From assembly GCA_020630955.1 (NCBI GenBank), contig JAHDIE010000018.1, positions 1 to 43,549 of the forward strand: a DNA stretch of 43,549 nucleotides, read 5' to 3'. Positions within the stretch are counted from its first letter, which is position 1, and each line of letters opens with the position of its first letter. The position numbers were made by a program, and so were the translations under genes. The DNA comes from Saprospiraceae bacterium (GTDB lineage: Bacteria > Bacteroidota > Bacteroidia > Chitinophagales > Saprospiraceae). Of the stretch, positions 25,015 to 32,707 are shown piece by piece. The notes beneath the pieces were generated by a model. That model worked only from the letters and a program-made list of their open reading frames with translations. It made no database searches and was not told where the DNA came from.

Positions 25015-26622
25015 TTATTTTACTTTAGTCTTGATTGCTTCTAGATACCTATTTAACTCTCTCTTCACTACAGGGAACAAGAAGTAAAGTCCAATCATGT
25101 TGGGAAATACCATTGCAAATATCATTGCATCTGAGAATCCCCATATGGAACTCATATTAGCGGCAGATCCAATAACGATAAACAATAAGAATAATAATTT
25201 ATAGGTTAAATCAGCTGCTTTACCTCTTCCGAATAAGAATTTCCATGACTGAAGACCATAGTATGACCAAGAGATCATGGTAGAAACAGCAAAGAGTACA
25301 ACAGCTATTGTTAAGAATACATTGGAAAAAGGAATGTACTGTGCAAAAGCTTTCGATGTAATTCCTGCTCCTTCATACAATGCTCCATCGATTAAAACTT
25401 TTCCAGAACCATCTCCTCCGTATTCAAATACTCCTCCAGAATTAAAAATGATGATTACCAACGCTGTCATGGTACAAATTACAACCGTATCAATGAATGG
25501 TTCTAATAAAGCAACCAAGCCTTCAGAAGCAGAATATTTTGTTTTTACAGCTGAATGCGCTATTGAAGCAGAACCTGCACCAGCTTCATTGGAAAATGCA
25601 GCTCTTTGGAAACCGACAAGTAAAACTCCTATGACTCCACCAACTCCCATTGCTTTTGGATTAAAAGCTTCACTAAATATGGCGCCAAATGCATCATCGA
25701 TCAAGGTGAAGTTACTTAGGATTATATACAAACATGCCAATAAATATAATATTGCCATAAATGGGACTACCTTTTCAGTAACGGCTGCAATTCTTTTGAT
25801 CCCACCGATTATGATGACACCTACTAAGATGGCCATGATGATTCCAATCATTGTCCCTGCACCTGTACTTTCAAGATTTAATAAATCTTTTAAAACGATG
25901 GTTGCTTGATTGGATTGTGCAGCATTACCGCCGCCAAAAGAACCACCAATACAAAAGATTGCAAAGAATATTGCGCTTATTTTACCTAAAGTAGCAAAGC
26001 CTTTTTCTTTAAGTCCTTTGCTGATGTAATACATAGGTCCTCCATATACTACCCCATCACTGTCTACATCTCTGTATTGTACCCCTAATGTACATTCTAC
26101 AAATTTTGTTGACATTCCTAAAAATCCGCAAATAATCATCCAAAAAGTTGCACCAGGGCCCCCTAGTGCAATGGCCAAAGCAACCCCTGCAATATTTCCA
26201 TTACCGACTGTTCCAGAAACTGCAGTAGCTAAAGCTTGGAAGTGTGAAACTTCTCCTTCTTGGCTTTCATCTCTGATGGTGTCAGGATTATCACCGTCTG
26301 GTTGATTGATAAAAGCTTTGTCATCTCCTGAATAGTGCTCAATTTCATCATATTTTCCGCGAACGGTATTTACAGCCTTTCCAAAGAATCTAATATTTGG
26401 AAAGCCAAAAACTATTGTAAAAAAAAGTGCACTAAATACCAAAAGCAATAATACAAAGGGAACGCCTCCAATTTGGAAAAAAACAATGTTTCCTGCTGCG
26501 TCTGCTATAGGTTTGAATGCTTCATCAATTCTTTCATCAAGACCTTTTTCTTGAGAAAATGAGATCATTGGTGTTAGGAAAATGACAAAAAAACTGATGG
26601 ATTTTAGGATAAGTTTCTTCAT
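25015..26622 (-). CDS. Alanine/glycine:cation symporter (AGCS family)
   Basis: A 535-residue secondary transporter that brings in alanine or glycine with sodium. Family blocks visible: GTVGNGNIAGVALAIALGGPGATFWM, STKFVECTLGVQYRD, GGPMYYISKGLKEKGF, GFQRAAFSNEAGAGSASIAHSAVKT, and TMISWSYYGLQSWKFLFG. About eleven membrane helices are expected. The N-terminus is unusual for the general family: a signal-like segment (ISFFVIFLTPMISFSQEKG) and a short soluble part precede the first transport helix, making it longer than the typical ~450-480. Such extended forms occur in Bacteroidota. It has its own terminator and is probably monocistronic. Confidence 0.93.
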   Translation of the reverse strand: MKKLILKSISFFVIFLTPMISFSQEKGLDERIDEAFKPIADAAGNIVFFQIGGVPFVLLLLVFSALFFTIVFGFPNIRFFGKAVNTVRGKYDEIEHYSGDDKAFINQPDGDNPDTIRDESQEGEVSHFQALATAVSGTVGNGNIAGVALAIALGGPGATFWMIICGFLGMSTKFVECTLGVQYRDVDSDGVVYGGPMYYISKGLKEKGFATLGKISAIFFAIFCIGGSFGGGNAAQSNQATIVLKDLLNLESTGAGTMIGIIMAILVGVIIIGGIKRIAAVTEKVVPFMAILYLLACLYIILSNFTLIDDAFGAIFSEAFNPKAMGVGGVIGVLLVGFQRAAFSNEAGAGSASIAHSAVKTKYSASEGLVALLEPFIDTVVICTMTALVIIIFNSGGVFEYGGDGSGKVLIDGALYEGAGITSKAFAQYIPFSNVFLTIAVVLFAVSTMISWSYYGLQSWKFLFGRGKAADLTYKLLFLLFIVIGSAANMSSIWGFSDAMIFAMVFPNMIGLYFLFPVVKRELNRYLEAIKTKVK

Positions 26623-26730
26623 GTTGGTTTCTAATTCGTTTGTTAAGGTACTTAGACTAGCGGAACTAACAAAAAATAGGGTGGTTTTTTAGAGTTCTGT
26701 AACTTGCTTCTACTAATTATTTAATAAAAT

Positions 26731-26949
26731 ATGTTCGAAATGGAATTGAATAAATTTTTTTATAAAACCATAAAAATTAAGCCGATCAGCACTTTTAATC
26801 AAGATTTTCCTGAAGATAAGATGGAGGAAGTGCTCAATAGACACGGTGAATTGGGCTGGGAGTTGGTTTCTACTACTTTGCAAATCTATCCCTACCAGCT
26901 TTTGCTTATTTTAAAAAATAATGCATCAAATCTTCATCATCTTACCTAA
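26731..26949 (+). CDS. Small DUF4177-like protein
   Basis: A 72-residue soluble protein with the pattern FFYKTIKI ... EVLNRHGELGWELVSTT ... LLLILKN. The LNxxGxxGWELV core is the hallmark of DUF4177 and related small proteins of unknown function. No signal peptide or membrane helix. It could start at this ATG or the one three codons on. It stands alone between the symporter (divergent) and the DUF1800 gene, and no function can be given. Confidence 0.65.
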   Translation: MFEMELNKFFYKTIKIKPISTFNQDFPEDKMEEVLNRHGELGWELVSTTLQIYPYQLLLILKNNASNLHHLT

Positions 26950-27028
26950 GTGTATTCGTAAATTGAGAATATTTCACCTTTTTAAACCTTTTCAGTTTTG
27001 AAAGGTCTAACGATCAAACTTACGTTTT

Positions 27029-28759
27029 ATGAATAGCAATTCTAATACTTCTTCCATTGGATTTTCCAAATTGAAGATCTTGAAGAACAATGCCAAAAAA
27101 CCATTTACCCCTCCAAGTGGCACACTTGCTCCTTATTCAGGTCCTTGGACAATTCAGCAAGCTAGTCATTTAATGAGAAGGACCACCTTCGGTCCAGACC
27201 AATCGATGATATCACAAGCCCTAAATTTAGGTATGGAAGAAACGGTCAATAAATTATTTGAAAATGCTGTTCCTAGTCCTCCACCTGTAATCTATACATT
27301 GGATTCGCCAAATCCAGATTTTGATATTTTTCCAGTTTTTACTGATCCATTTGTAACTTATGGTGAGACTTGGGTAAATGAACCACCTTTGCCTGATGTA
27401 GCAGATAATGGTTTGTTGCAAGAGATTTTAAATTTTCGTGAGCGATCTGTAGTTGCTTGGCCAGTAGTAAATATGATGCGATCAGAGCTTAATCTCATGC
27501 CTAAACTATGGATGTTTTGGCATAATCATTTTGTAGTTTCGGATTTCAGAGTTGCTTTAAATTACTACCAATATTCAAGAGTTCTTGAGGATCATGCAAA
27601 AGGAAACTTTAGAGATCTTACAAAGGCAATAACCATTAATGTGGCCATGTTGCTGTATCTCAACGGAAATGAAAATACCAAGGAAGCACCCAATGAAAAT
27701 TATGCACGTGAATTGTTGGAGTTGTTCACTGTAGGTAAAGGAGATGTTGCTGGGCCAGGTGATTACACAACTTTTACAGAACAGGATGTTGAAAGCATGG
27801 CAAGGGTGTTAACGGGTTGGCAGATTAACAGCGAGGCTCTCAATGTAACACTTGAGTCCATTTTCCGATCCGCAAGACATGATACTGGTTCAAAACAATT
27901 GTCAGCCAGATTTGATAATGTTGTAATTGAGAATGCAGGTAGCGATGAATATGCTAATTTAATTGATGTAATTTTTGAGCAGGAGGTAGTTTCTAAATTT
28001 ATTTGCAGGAAGCTTTATCGATATTTTATCAATCATGAAATTGATGAAGAAATTGAGTTCAATATTATAGAGCCGATGGCTCAAATAATGAGAGAAGATG
28101 ATTATGAAGTTGAAAGAGCCATCAAAACCTTATTGTCGAGCGAACATTTCTATAGCGAAGAAGCAATAGGGTGTATGATTAAGAATCCTTGTGATTTTAT
28201 TATTTCCGCAACCAAAGGATTGAATTTGTCTTTGAATGGAGATCCTGCAAATGATTATTTTTTCTCGACTGTCTTTTACATTTTTGCAGCTGAATTAGAA
28301 ATGCAAATATTTGGTCATGGGGATGTAGCAGGATGGAAAGCTTATTATCAAGAACCACAATATTATAGAACTTGGATTAATACATTTTTACTACCATCAA
28401 GAAACCAAACTGCTACCTCATTGGTCGCAGGAGGACCAGTTAACTTTAATGGTGGCTTGGCTAATATTCCTCAACTTATCAATGTAATCGATTACATTTC
28501 GACATTAGAAAATGCACTAGATCCAAATGATCTAATCTATGGGATTGCCAATAATCTTTTCTCATATCCAATTTCCGAATCTCAAAAAGATTATCTCAAA
28601 GAAATTATTATTCCTGGTTTGCCCGATTTTGAATGGACTGTTGAGTATACAGAATTTTTAAGTGATCCTACAGATTTGGCTAAACAGCAAGCGATTAATA
28701 ATAAGTTGGTTGCTTTGTTTGTTGCCATGCTGGAGATGCCAGAATTTCAATTGATGTAA
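27029..28759 (+). CDS. DUF1800 domain protein
   Basis: A 576-residue protein of the DUF1800 family, whose function is unknown. Family blocks are the ASHLMRRTTFGPD opening, PKLWMFWHNHFVVSDFRV, NVAMLLYLNGNENTKEAPNENYARELLELFTVG, VESMARVLTGWQI, and VSKFICRKLYRYFINHEID. DUF1800 genes nearly always travel with a DUF1501 gene, here 13 bases downstream. The protein has no recognisable signal peptide at this start (MNSNSNTSSIGFSK), although partners are usually exported, so either the export route is atypical or the protein is cytoplasmic. It lacks a type IX sorting domain. Confidence 0.9.
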   Translation: MNSNSNTSSIGFSKLKILKNNAKKPFTPPSGTLAPYSGPWTIQQASHLMRRTTFGPDQSMISQALNLGMEETVNKLFENAVPSPPPVIYTLDSPNPDFDIFPVFTDPFVTYGETWVNEPPLPDVADNGLLQEILNFRERSVVAWPVVNMMRSELNLMPKLWMFWHNHFVVSDFRVALNYYQYSRVLEDHAKGNFRDLTKAITINVAMLLYLNGNENTKEAPNENYARELLELFTVGKGDVAGPGDYTTFTEQDVESMARVLTGWQINSEALNVTLESIFRSARHDTGSKQLSARFDNVVIENAGSDEYANLIDVIFEQEVVSKFICRKLYRYFINHEIDEEIEFNIIEPMAQIMREDDYEVERAIKTLLSSEHFYSEEAIGCMIKNPCDFIISATKGLNLSLNGDPANDYFFSTVFYIFAAELEMQIFGHGDVAGWKAYYQEPQYYRTWINTFLLPSRNQTATSLVAGGPVNFNGGLANIPQLINVIDYISTLENALDPNDLIYGIANNLFSYPISESQKDYLKEIIIPGLPDFEWTVEYTEFLSDPTDLAKQQAINNKLVALFVAMLEMPEFQLM

Positions 28760-28772
28760 AAAAGACAAGAAC

Positions 28773-30326
28773 ATGAAACGAAGAAATTTTTTGAAAGCTA
28801 CTAGTGCAATGTCCTTACCTTTTTTTGTAGGTGGTACCCCATTTACGGCAGTGGGTAAAAACAAATTATTCGACGTAATTGGAGAAGGGAATGATAAGGT
28901 TTTGGTATTGGTTCAATTGCAGGGCGGAAACGATGGCTTATCAAGCGTTATTCCACTCGATCAATATGATAATTTAGCGAATGTGAGGCAGAATATCTTG
29001 GTGTCTGAAAGTTCAATTATAAAAATTAGCGACACGGTAGGATTACATCCGAATATGGCGGAATTGAAAAATATTTGGGACGATGCTAAGCTTGGAATTT
29101 TACAAGGTGTGGCTTATCCAAATCAGAATCGTTCACACTTTAGATCAACTGACATTTGGAATACGGCTTCAGAACCAGACGAATTTTTAACGACAGGATG
29201 GATGGGACGGTATTTTGGTTTGAATCATAATGATTTTCCGGAAGGATATCCAAACAATGATTGTCCAGATCCCTTTGCTTTGACCATTGGAACCATAGTT
29301 TCTGAAACTTGTCAAGGAACCATCAGTAATTTCTCTTTGGCTGTAACAGATCCTTTTAATCCTGGAACCGTGAATTTGGGAGAACCTGGTGATGCTTTGA
29401 ATAATTGTTATGGCAGAGAAGTTGATTTTGTAAGAGATATTGCAAGGCAGACGAATGCCTATTCCGATACCATCAAGGCAGCTGCCAATGCAGGAAATAA
29501 TATTTCTACTAAGTATGGGGATGACAATTTGCTTGCTCAAAAGTTAAAAACCGTTGCTCGACTTATCTCAGGAGGATTGCAGACCAAGATATATGTTGTT
29601 CAATTGGGAGGATTTGATCTTCATTCGAACCAGGTTATAGATGGAAACCCACAAGCAGGTAATCAGTCCAATTTGATGCGGATCCTTTCAGATGGATTAT
29701 GTGCTTTCCAAGAGGACTTGGTTCAATTGGGTGTGGACGATAGAGTAGTTGGAATGACTTATTCAGAATTTGGAAGAAGAATCCGCTCTAATCAAAGCAA
29801 TGGAACTGATCATGGTACAGCTGCACCTATCATAGTTTTTGGTTCTTGCATTAATCCTGGTATAATTGGTGATAATCCAGAAATTGATCCTCAAGTTGGA
29901 ATTAATGAGGGTGTGCCCATGCAATATGATTTCAGATCGGTCTATGCGACTATGTTGATGGATTGGTTTGATATTCCAGAAGACAAAGTAAGAGAGGTTT
30001 TATTTGATGATTTTCAATATTTACCTTTGATACAATGTACGCCTGTTAGTGCTAACAAAGAAATTGAATTAGCTGAAATCGATTTAAATGTTTTTCCTAA
30101 TCCATTTTCTGATTACTTCAATATAAAATTCGAAACCAAATCTGAACATTATAGAATCAGTTTGTTTAATGCAATTGGTTTTGAATTAAAAGTGGTAAGT
30201 AATCAAAAATATGCTTCAGGAATTCATGAGATCAAGCTTCCAACTCATGATTTAAGTTCCGGAGTTTATTTTGTGAGGATTGCTGGGAAAAATATTCAAA
30301 AGACAGTGCGAGTAATTAAAGGTTAG
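28773..30326 (+). CDS. DUF1501 domain protein with type IX sorting domain
   Basis: A 517-residue protein with a Tat-like N-terminus (MKRRNFLKATSAMSLPFFVGG) and a DUF1501 (sulfatase/alkaline-phosphatase-like) domain: VLVQLQGGNDGLSSVIPLDQY, RSHFRSTDIWNTA, GFDLHSNQ, and GMTYSEFGRRIRSNQSNGTDHGTAAP. The last ~75 residues are a type A sorting domain (LNVFPNPFSDYFNIKFE ... DLSSGVYFVRIAGKNIQKTVRVIKG). The protein is therefore predicted to leave the cell by the type IX system. The catalytic function of DUF1501 proteins is not established. Paired with DUF1800 upstream as a probable operon. Confidence 0.92.
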   Translation: MKRRNFLKATSAMSLPFFVGGTPFTAVGKNKLFDVIGEGNDKVLVLVQLQGGNDGLSSVIPLDQYDNLANVRQNILVSESSIIKISDTVGLHPNMAELKNIWDDAKLGILQGVAYPNQNRSHFRSTDIWNTASEPDEFLTTGWMGRYFGLNHNDFPEGYPNNDCPDPFALTIGTIVSETCQGTISNFSLAVTDPFNPGTVNLGEPGDALNNCYGREVDFVRDIARQTNAYSDTIKAAANAGNNISTKYGDDNLLAQKLKTVARLISGGLQTKIYVVQLGGFDLHSNQVIDGNPQAGNQSNLMRILSDGLCAFQEDLVQLGVDDRVVGMTYSEFGRRIRSNQSNGTDHGTAAPIIVFGSCINPGIIGDNPEIDPQVGINEGVPMQYDFRSVYATMLMDWFDIPEDKVREVLFDDFQYLPLIQCTPVSANKEIELAEIDLNVFPNPFSDYFNIKFETKSEHYRISLFNAIGFELKVVSNQKYASGIHEIKLPTHDLSSGVYFVRIAGKNIQKTVRVIKG

Positions 30327-30330
30327 GACA

Positions 30331-30363
30331 AAAAAAATCCTCTGATTCGAAGAATCAGAGGAT
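30331..30363 (-). terminator. Strong hairpin terminator between DUF1501 and the small secreted protein gene
   Basis: ATCCTCTGATTC pairs with GAATCAGAGGAT over 12 bp around a 3-base loop. On the minus strand an eight-T run follows, so it mainly ends the small secreted protein gene. It may also stop the DUF1501 transcript from the other side. Confidence 0.85.
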
Positions 30364-30397
30364 CAACACCCTTTTATTTAATTACATTACTTGTCTG

Positions 30398-30772
30398 TTA
30401 TTTGATTTGTAGGTTGGTATATTGAACCTCAGAGATACCTTCTACCATAAATCCCATTCTGTAGTTTCCTTCTGAGAAAAGACTCATTCCTAAGTTTACT
30501 TCTTTAGAACCAACAGGAAACATCATTTCCAACTCGCCTTCTTTGTTAAACACTTGGATCATTGAAACATCATTTCCAAAAACCATCGCAATGTTGTCAT
30601 TCTCTGCTTCAAAAACCGATGAAACAATAAATTCTTTTTGACCTTCATCCTCAAGAGTCAATGTTATGCTTGCAGTCTTTACGATCGCTAATGTTCCATC
30701 TCCAATGTTTGAAGCGAAAGATGCTGTTGTAAAGCTTATTACTGTAGCGAAGATTAGAATTAAATTTTTCAT
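30398..30772 (-). CDS. Small secreted protein of unknown function
   Basis: A 124-residue protein with a clear signal peptide (MKNLILIFATVISFTTASFA) and a mature part predicted to be all beta: SITLTLEDEGQKEFIVSSVF, SMIQVFNKEGELEMMFPVG, and LFSEGNYRMGFMVEGISEV. The last 60 residues resemble the fold of a type IX sorting domain or of DUF3244-like secreted proteins (strand, turn, EGNYxxxF strand, final strand), but the canonical FPNP start and basic last residues are missing. It is probably periplasmic or outer-surface. Own terminator, likely monocistronic. Confidence 0.6.
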   Translation of the reverse strand: MKNLILIFATVISFTTASFASNIGDGTLAIVKTASITLTLEDEGQKEFIVSSVFEAENDNIAMVFGNDVSMIQVFNKEGELEMMFPVGSKEVNLGMSLFSEGNYRMGFMVEGISEVQYTNLQIK

Positions 30773-30990
30773 GGTTTTGGTTTTTGTGTGTTGTACTTAT
30801 GAGACCATAAAAAGAAGCCATTGACCTATGGACCCCCATCTACAGCCAATCTATTGATGACTACAAGGGCACTACAAAAGAAGAAATTTTGAATTTTATT
30901 GTCGGATAAATTGCATATTTCTTAGAAAATGAAAATTTAGAGTAGGGGTAGGAAGTGTAGTAATACAAATAATATTTCTAAAGCTTGGCT

Positions 30991-31719
30991 TTAAGTTAGT
31001 AATGCAGCATCTCTTTTTAAAAGTAATTGTCTTATTGAAATGAAGTGGCCAAGTATGACTAGTGGAACAATAAAGGTTGGTAGCCAACTAAAAGGAAAAT
31101 ATAACAAAGCAATATTGGGTTGTTCAAAGGCCAACTTTTGAAATGGAAATGGTGCAGAGAATAATCCAATGAGAACAACCGATAGTAGCAAACCAATGCC
31201 AAATACATTCCATATTAATATACTTCGCCATGATAATTTATTTTTGATAAAACCAAAATAAATCACAAATGGAGCTGTCAAACCCATGATGATATCAAAA
31301 TTAACTCCTTCAAAAGTCATTGATTTTGGAAGTTTGTCGTGCATAAATAATGAGAGTAGAACAAACTCAATGGGAATTCTTGCAAGACTTAAGTAAGTTA
31401 TTTTATTTAGAGATAATACGTCTATAAAATCCTTTCCTTTACTAGATAGAAATAATGTGAGGATGAACAACACATTGGGAATAACACCAAAGGATAATAT
31501 GTTTGGTGGTATTGAATCCAAATATCCTGAATATAATCCCCTTATTGTTACCAAAGCTTGAAATAAAAGCCAAATTATCATTCCAAGAATAATCCAATGC
31601 GCTTTCTTTGAAATTGACTTGTTGTTGGCATCTCGCAGTATCCAAAATACAATTACTAGCGTAAAACAAATTGTCAGTATGAAAAGGATTGGGGTATAAG
31701 GAGGTATGTTTGAGATCAT
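30991..31719 (-). CDS. Seven-helix membrane protein of unknown function
   Basis: A 242-residue hydrophobic protein with about seven membrane helices (for example TPILFILTICFTLVIVFWIL, WIILGMIIWLLFQALV, FGVIPNVLFILTLFL and PFSWLPTFIVPLVILGHFIS). I do not recognise the family. Polar loops contain RGLYSGYLDSIPP and IRQLLLKRDA. It has no gene partner on the same strand within 200 bases downstream. A Crp/Fnr gene lies 300 bases upstream on the same strand. No function should be assigned. Confidence 0.6.
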   Translation of the reverse strand: MISNIPPYTPILFILTICFTLVIVFWILRDANNKSISKKAHWIILGMIIWLLFQALVTIRGLYSGYLDSIPPNILSFGVIPNVLFILTLFLSSKGKDFIDVLSLNKITYLSLARIPIEFVLLSLFMHDKLPKSMTFEGVNFDIIMGLTAPFVIYFGFIKNKLSWRSILIWNVFGIGLLLSVVLIGLFSAPFPFQKLAFEQPNIALLYFPFSWLPTFIVPLVILGHFISIRQLLLKRDAALLT

Positions 31720-32019
31720 TTATGTTTGAAAATTTTAATTAAAGAAAATATCCATAAACTCAGAGGCGGTACTAGTTAGTTTGAAATTTATTAACTTTTT
31801 TTAGTAATCTAAGGGATTAATAGATGGCATGATGGGATGTGTCCAAAATAGATTTGAATTGAAATATTGAAAAAAAGAGGAAGGCAAGGTGGATAAAAAG
31901 ATAAAATATAGACATATTATTTTTTCTTAGGTATTAGGATCAAAGCTATTGAATATATGCACCAAAGGTAGATTGCCTGTAAAAGGTAAGTCTTGCCATA
32001 TGACAGGAAATACCTGTTT
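31720..32019. other. Intergenic region with no gene seen
   Basis: AT-rich spacer between the Crp/Fnr gene and the seven-helix protein gene. All frames are broken by stops. Apart from a weak 5-bp hairpin near the Crp stop I see no structure; it presumably holds the promoter of the membrane-protein gene. Confidence 0.5.
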
Positions 32020-32592
32020 CTACAAAATTTCTTTTCTTATTCGGCTAAGCGAAGTATCTGTTATCCCTAAGTAGGTAGCGATATGTTTTATTGGAGCGTT
32101 TTGAACAATCTGGGGGTTATTTTGAATTAATTGGATGTACCGATCTTTAGCAGATTTTGTGTGCATTTCAATTGCCCTTTGGGTAGAAATAAAAAGTTGT
32201 TGAGAAAGCCAACTGCGACCCCATTCTCTAAATCCATTATTTTGGTGAAATAACTTTTGAAATAAATCATAAGTTATTTTCCAAGCCAAGCCATCTGTGA
32301 TTGCCATAATATTCTCATTTGAAGCTTGGCGCTGAAAAAGGGAGGCATATTCTGTTGAAATATCATTTGGACAATGAAAGTTAGTCGTAATTTCATTTCC
32401 ATTGTAATCATATACGAATGATCTCAGTATGCCATTTTCAATGAGGTAATAATCATTGGCTTGATCTCCAATTTTTAAAATAAACTCAGCTTTTTTAAAA
32501 TGAACCTTTTGATGGCACTTAATTATTACGTTTAAATCACTAGGAGTAATTAGTGGATGTTTGTAGATGTTTTGGAAAAACTTTGTGTTCAC
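32020..32592 (-). CDS. Crp/Fnr family transcriptional regulator
   Basis: A 190-residue regulator. The N-terminal cyclic-nucleotide-binding-like beta-barrel reads KKAEFILKIGDQANDYYLIENGILRSFVYDYNGNEITTNF, followed by a dimer helix and a short C-terminal winged helix ending IATYLGITDTSLSRIRKEIL. Typical cAMP-contact residues (GExxxxxxxxRS) are not evident, as in most Bacteroidota members, so the ligand is unknown. The start is a GTG: no in-frame ATG lies upstream before a stop. It lies 115 bases downstream of the TonB receptor on the same strand and may be read through from it, though I see no terminator or promoter clearly deciding this. Confidence 0.88.
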   Translation of the reverse strand: MNTKFFQNIYKHPLITPSDLNVIIKCHQKVHFKKAEFILKIGDQANDYYLIENGILRSFVYDYNGNEITTNFHCPNDISTEYASLFQRQASNENIMAITDGLAWKITYDLFQKLFHQNNGFREWGRSWLSQQLFISTQRAIEMHTKSAKDRYIQLIQNNPQIVQNAPIKHIATYLGITDTSLSRIRKEIL

Positions 32593-32707
32593 ATAAGAAA
32601 TTTAGACAACTGGATAGAATATAAATGAAAGCTAGGAATGAGTTAAATTATTGATTTTTCATCAGCTAAAATATTATTTATTTAGAATCTTTGACTTAGT
32701 TTCAAAT

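Noticed and set aside
25277-25909. A 210-codon plus-strand open frame
   Set aside because: It is antisense to the well-supported alanine/sodium symporter, its product has no coherent motif, and it lacks a start context; it is a shadow of the real gene.
26986-27006. ACCTTT ... AAAGGT hairpin after the DUF4177-like gene
   Set aside because: Only six base pairs, no T-run; too weak for a terminator and likely chance, though it shares its arms with the short palindrome before the DUF937 gene.
30896-31087. A 63-codon minus-strand open frame
   Set aside because: It overlaps the 3' end of the seven-helix protein gene in another frame and has no recognisable features.
32003-32017. ACAGG-AAATA-CCTGT inverted repeat at the end of a Crp/Fnr gene
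   Set aside because: A five-base stem with no following T-run on the minus strand; not a convincing terminator or operator.
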